A stretch of DNA of 64,000 nt from Odiellus spinosus (taxonomy: Eukaryota; Arthropoda; Arachnida; Opiliones; Phalangiidae): assembly GCA_963920705.1 (NCBI GenBank), contig OY987237.1, positions 12,368,601-12,432,600 of the forward strand, written 5' to 3'. Of this stretch, positions 60,040 through 64,000 are shown piece after piece. Every line of letters starts with the position of its first letter. Positions within the stretch are counted from its first letter, which is position 1. A model generated the notes under the pieces. That model was given only the letters and a program-made list of their open reading frames with translations. It had not been told where the DNA came from and did not search any database. Position numbers and translations under genes: made by a program.

Positions 60040-60701
60040 AGGGAAACTTGGAGCTTAAAATGGAGCAGCTTTTGAATTTATGCCAAAAATGTATTCGAGA
60101 ACTGTTTCGGAATTTTTAGACACAATTTTGGGGTTTAAATTCATTTCCGTAGTTTATTAAAATTTGGAAAAAAGTAAAACCAGAGGTATATAATAACCCC
60201 CTTCGGGGGGAAGTATGAAAGGTAGGCAAAATCGACGAACAACGAGTGCCCGGCTTAAATCGCGGCGGATCGACACACCGCTTTACTCCCAAAAAATAGT
60301 TACACCATTTTGAACCTCACTAAATTTTCCCTACGCGCACTTCCGGAACTCGCGAGCTGAAGTCAACCTTCGACTCCATTTTAACAGACAGCCTGACTCC
60401 TGAGACAGGAAGTTCTAAACACAAATCGAGCCGTCTTGTTTATACAAAGACCATTTACTAGAGTAGCGACATTGAGAAGTCCAGCGCGAGCTAGTGGCCT
60501 AGATAGTCAGCAGCGGGCTCTTGTTGTTCGTGATTTTTAGCATTGGTAGTATAGGGGCTTTCATACTTCCCCCCGAAGGGAGTTATTATATACCTCTGGT
60601 AAAAATAAATTCTGGCCAATCACATTATTTCAGCCTTCAATAGTGCTTGCATTCCGAAAATAAATTGAAAAGATGTTCCATTTTTGGCTCATAGTTTCCC
60701 T
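60040..60701. mobile_element. TTAA element with AGGGAAACT ends, carrying a nested element
   Basis: TTAA at 60036-60039 and 60702-60705. The left AGGGAAACTTGGAGCTTAAA and the right arm, inverted, AGGGAAACTATGAGCC are terminal inverted repeats. The element 60181-60598 interrupts its middle. Fragments of the same family are at 41078 and 44550. Confidence 0.7.
60181..60598. mobile_element. Foldback element with CAGAGGTATATAATAACCCC ends
   Basis: 418 bp; about 40-bp inverted termini including CTTCGGGGGGAAGTATGAAAG. Flanks GTAAAAC and GTAAAAA match at 6 of 7 positions, which makes it a likely third family with 7-bp duplications (a 5-bp TAAAA reading is also possible). Confidence 0.7.
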
Positions 60702-60894
60702 TTAAGGTTATATATATATACACCAAAGCTTTCCGAAAACAACTCTTAATTTAAAGCTAAATATTAGAAAATCATTTAAAACTTGACTTTTTCAACGTTT
60801 TCCTTCAATTAATCCATATAATTATGGATTTAGTGAGTAATATAATACACTACCAGTTAAAAGACGGAGTTTAATAATAAATAAATTAACTTAC

Positions 60895-60972
60895 CAGCAT
60901 TTGAAGGATGCGGCGAAACGAAATCTTGACTCGAACTGCCGCTGCTGAAACGATCATAATGCCAAAAGTAAT
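60895..60972 (-). CDS. Vsx: Probable upstream Vsx exon, Ser-rich
   Basis: A 78-nt open segment between a good acceptor (TTTAATTTCAG) and a consensus donor (GTAAGTTA). Read with two leading bases it gives 25 codons beginning YFWHYDRFSSGSSSQDF and ending in Pro/Ser/Asn/Ala, then one extra base. That single base joins to GC of the 38.0-kb exon to make Gly, so the phase fits. It is on the same strand and in the right order, 23 kb upstream. In the other two frames it has a stop or gives a bland basic peptide. I do not recognise the peptide, so assignment rests on splice sites, phase, strand and position. It could be an exon of another minus-strand gene or a chance reading. Confidence 0.55.
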
Positions 60973-63900
60973 CTGAAATTAAATTATAAACTAATTAATT
61001 TATGAAACACAAAAAAAATAATTCAATAAAAGTGAGATAATTTAATTATTTCATTTGGTCTATATGTGGTCGAATTCTGTTGAATTGTTTAATTTGGACC
61101 ATTTTTTGAAAGTGACGCCTGAGGGATTTTTTCCAATTAATTAATTGATTAAATTGGCGAGTTTGGAGCGAGATCAATTTGAAACAAGGCCATAATCGAG
61201 TCAGGTATCGGGTCTACGTTAACTTGACGTCATAACTAATATTTCTGTTTTTTTTTTTACGAATATTTGGCCATCAATTATAATTCATTCCCTATATAGA
61301 GTATAGAGTATCCAATTCGTATTAATTAAATCAACCCTTTAAGTATCGAGTCTCGATAAATATTCGATATTTGATTCTTATTTCGTAATTTAATTATAAA
61401 TTTCTCTTTTATAAAGTTTCCGAAACACTGGCTTAATTTAATATTTCTATAAATGTTTTCCAAGAATTCCGTCGGTTGTATTGTTAAAGGGTTAATCGCC
61501 ACAAGTTTTAGGGGTAAATCGCCCCTTAAGGAATACGTTTAAATTCGATTTTAAACAGATTATAAGCTACTTTCCCTTTAGATAACTCTTTGAATTCAAT
61601 ATTTCAGTTCCCGTAGTTTCAAAGTTTCGGGTTTCTTTGGTCGAATTGTTTCGTAATAATTTTATACTGTCTGAGCTCTATTCAAGTCTTACGCAAACAA
61701 TTTTAATTGGGAATAATATGATTCGGAAATAGCACGGTTTAAAGGGAGAATGCAACCTAACAACAAGCGATTTTTTTTATCGATTCTTTATTGTTTCAAT
61801 AGGCCTAATCCACTATGGAAAAAAATTACGAAGAAATATTAAAATATAAATAAATTTAAAACTTACCCGGAAAATAGGCTTAGCGGGATTCATGGAGATT
61901 CTGATTTCCTCGCGTATAAGGTCTAGCGGCCAAGCGAACGCGATTGTAAGTCTCGTGGAGATCTCGCGTGAACGACGGGCCTTCGCTCATTGATCGCCAG
62001 ACCTTACACGGAGGAAATTCAGAATCTCCGTGAATCCCGCTAAGCCTATTTTCCGGGTAAGTTTTAAATTTATTTCTAGTTTAATATTTGTTTTGTTAAC
62101 TTTTTATCGGTGTATTAGGCCTATTTAAACGATAAGGAATCGATAAATCACTTGTTATTAGGTTGCATTCTCCCTTTAAAGAGACGAGAATCAACGCCAT
62201 CTATTTTATTTCTACTAAACACAAAAATTTTTACTTCTTCTTCGGATAATATTAGGCGAAAATAGGCCAATGATATTTTTAAAACCAATTTAATCAAATT
62301 AGAAAATAAATCGGTTATAATAATCTTATTCGCTTCCTTGGGCCGACCGCGAAACAGTTCCAAGAACTATAAGCGATCACGAGGCTCGCTACATTAATCA
62401 GTTAAAAACCGCAATCTTCGAAATGAGTGGATCATGAGACCACTTTGCTCCATTAGTCCCATAGCGGGGGCCATCCAATTTTCTATACCGTTATATATAA
62501 AAACTACGAATGTTTTTAAAACGATCGAACCTATGGCGGACGGACACGAGATGTTATTAACCTAATAGAATAAAAGTAGTACGTACATTTTCGGGGATAA
62601 GGTCTCTCTCCCCGCCCCATTCTCTTTAAGCAATGTCCCCCCGAAAATCTCTCGTAAAAGTCAAAACAAAAACCGTACGCGGCGACCCCGGTACCCTAAT
62701 ACCGGGCTCAATCGAAGAAAATGGCAATAAAAAACTTTTTAGAAAGCCATTAAGAGTCAAACTCCCCCCACTCCATCCTCAATTCGCTAACGGGCAATTG
62801 CTCCCGTGGTTAGAATCTATACGCAATGACCCAGTTAATGAAGAACAAGTCTCGATCCTAAAAGAAACAAGAATAAAGGAAACAAATTGGTGTTATTTGA
62901 GAAAGCTAACGGTAATAAAAAGCGTAGCCCCATCACCGGGAGTTCAAATTTCGCGTTCTGGTTGCTTTCGCACGGTCTCTTTGGCGAAAGTACTTTATTT
63001 TAGACTTATCGTTAATCTTTTCCCACAAACTACGTCATCAAAAGAACTTTTTTTTTTTTCCATTTTTTTTTTAACATTTTAATTTTTGTTACGGAAAAAT
63101 CAACAATAATTTTCTTAATTAATAAAAAAATATATAGCTACCCTTGGAAAATAACAGTTTATTCTGTCTCCTTATAGTAGCTTTTCGGCAAAACTACCAA
63201 GCCTGCAACAAAACGCTCTTGTAGGCGCTTTTGTAAGTCAAAAGTCTGGAAGAGATTTTTAGAGGTTTTCCTGGCTTTTATTTCATTGAACGGGTCATGA
63301 TAGATGGATCATTAAGATATTGGTGTTTCCCAATACTAGACAGATTATTGAGGATTAGAGTACTATAAGGTCGCTGGCCTCACGTGGAATCAATACATTT
63401 GAAGTTCTTTATTGTAGGGTGACACGCGGTAAAATGGAAATAGGTGCAGGATTGTCTAAAAAAACACCTACACAAAATTTCACTCAAAAATATTCAACGG
63501 TTTTCTACCAAAAATGATTTTACCCGGTTTATTTTCGAGAAAGAAATTGAATTTCTAGAAAAAAGGAGTGGTTAATTTTCCCGCGATTTATAGTTCCCGC
63601 CAGAACTGTAGTTCTATCTTACGAGAAAAGCGCGCGAACTTCAGCGCGCGCGCGGATCTCGATTACATTCATTTTTGCTAAACGGATTTAGGCTTAGCGA
63701 ATTTATATCGCGACTGTATATTACCACGTTTAAAAATAATTCGTTAGAAGAGTCTATAGTATCCCTTTAAGATGGTGCTATGAGTGGTCCGCATGCAGGG
63801 ACCCCAAGTTGGTGGCAAGGCCACGGAGTAATGTAGCGGTTACGTATACGCCGCTAACTTCTTCCGGGCGATTTATCCGGTCCTACTCCCCCATAAGTTT

Positions 63901-64000
63901 TGGGTTTCTCCATACGCTGAGATTTATTCCGTTACGAGACTCAACGTCGACCAGTCTCTGACCTTTGGGGGTCAAGAAGGGATTTCTTTTTTTCGTAACG
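60973..64000. other. Region upstream of first visible Vsx exon
   Basis: No exon with a Vsx N-terminal motif or a start codon was found on the minus strand here. It holds one family A copy (61743-62175). The plus-strand frame 62633-63082 (149 residues, basic start, no family seen) ends in a stretch shared with 19366-19400, so it is unlikely to be a gene. 63776-64000 is CG-richer than its surroundings and unexplained. Confidence 0.5.
61743..62175. mobile_element. TTAA foldback family A, best-preserved copy
   Basis: 433 bp between TTAA at 61739-61742 and 62176-62179. Left AGGGAGAATGCAACCTAACA, right TTAGGTTGCATTCTCCCT. The inner core is inverted relative to the 8.5- and 26.7-kb copies (CCTCGCGTATAAGG first, CCTTACACGGAGG last). 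It serves as the reference copy for family ends. Confidence 0.9.

Larger units (their letters stand above)
38009..60894 (-). other. Vsx intron upstream of the homeodomain (23 kb)
   Basis: Bounded by donor GTAAGTTA at 60894 and acceptor TTTTCGCAG at 38009, if the 60.9-kb exon belongs to Vsx. Holds four family C elements, three family D copies, family E elements, the 41-bp, 20-bp and 32-bp arrays, tRNA-derived sequence near 58.4-59.2 kb and a nested TTAA element at 60040-60701. Stretches 38060-39540, 41340-42800, 43090-44440, 49520-50600 and 52860-53460 show no gene or repeat I can name; 41340-42300 is somewhat richer in CG. Confidence 0.6.

Noticed and set aside
62633..63082. 149-residue plus-strand frame with basic N-terminus
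   Set aside because: Its end overlaps a dispersed repeat shared with 19.4 kb and finishes in a poly-T run; no motif recognised.

Overview
The window is a piece of nuclear DNA from an animal. It is AT-rich and carries one recognisable protein-coding gene, split into small exons by very long introns. Everything else is dense in short non-autonomous DNA transposons, foldback elements and minisatellite arrays. There are no operons, no bacterial-style gene packing and no CRISPR array. The gene content and repeat style fit a bilaterian, probably invertebrate, genome; the sequence alone does not let me name the species.

The gene is a Vsx-type (Vsx1/Vsx2/Chx10, visual system homeobox) transcription factor on the minus strand. 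From 5' to 3' the exons I can define are 60972-60895 (Ser-rich N-terminal piece, moderate confidence), 38008-37891 (linker, Lys/Arg run and start of the homeodomain), 34770-34647 (homeodomain helices 1 and 2), 9494-9314 (recognition helix plus CVC domain) and 6509-5887 (His/Pro-rich tail, OAR motif, stop). All splice phases agree. The first exon, with the start codon, is not identified and may lie beyond position 64000. The visible gene spans about 55 kb and codes for about 373 residues.

Region by region: 1-5886 lies downstream of the gene and holds foldback elements, including a 779-bp element with arms of about 245 bp. 6510-9313 is the last intron. 9495-34646 is a 25-kb intron with many TTAA-type foldback elements, a 7-bp-duplication element family and at least six tandem arrays. 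34771-37890 is a 3-kb intron cutting the homeodomain. 38009-60894 is a 23-kb intron with further arrays, four copies of a second 7-bp-duplication family and tRNA-derived sequence. 60973-64000 lies upstream of the first exon seen.

The least ordinary signal is in the mobile DNA. Two abundant short families, and probably a third, start with CA(A/G) termini and are flanked by 7-bp direct duplications. One copy sits inside another transposon and one inside a tRNA-like sequence, so their boundaries can be read directly. Minisatellites with shared core words (TTTCCCTGAC, GATCGAC) recur at distant places with different periods, and two unrelated 33-bp arrays lie back to back at 25.15-26.25 kb.
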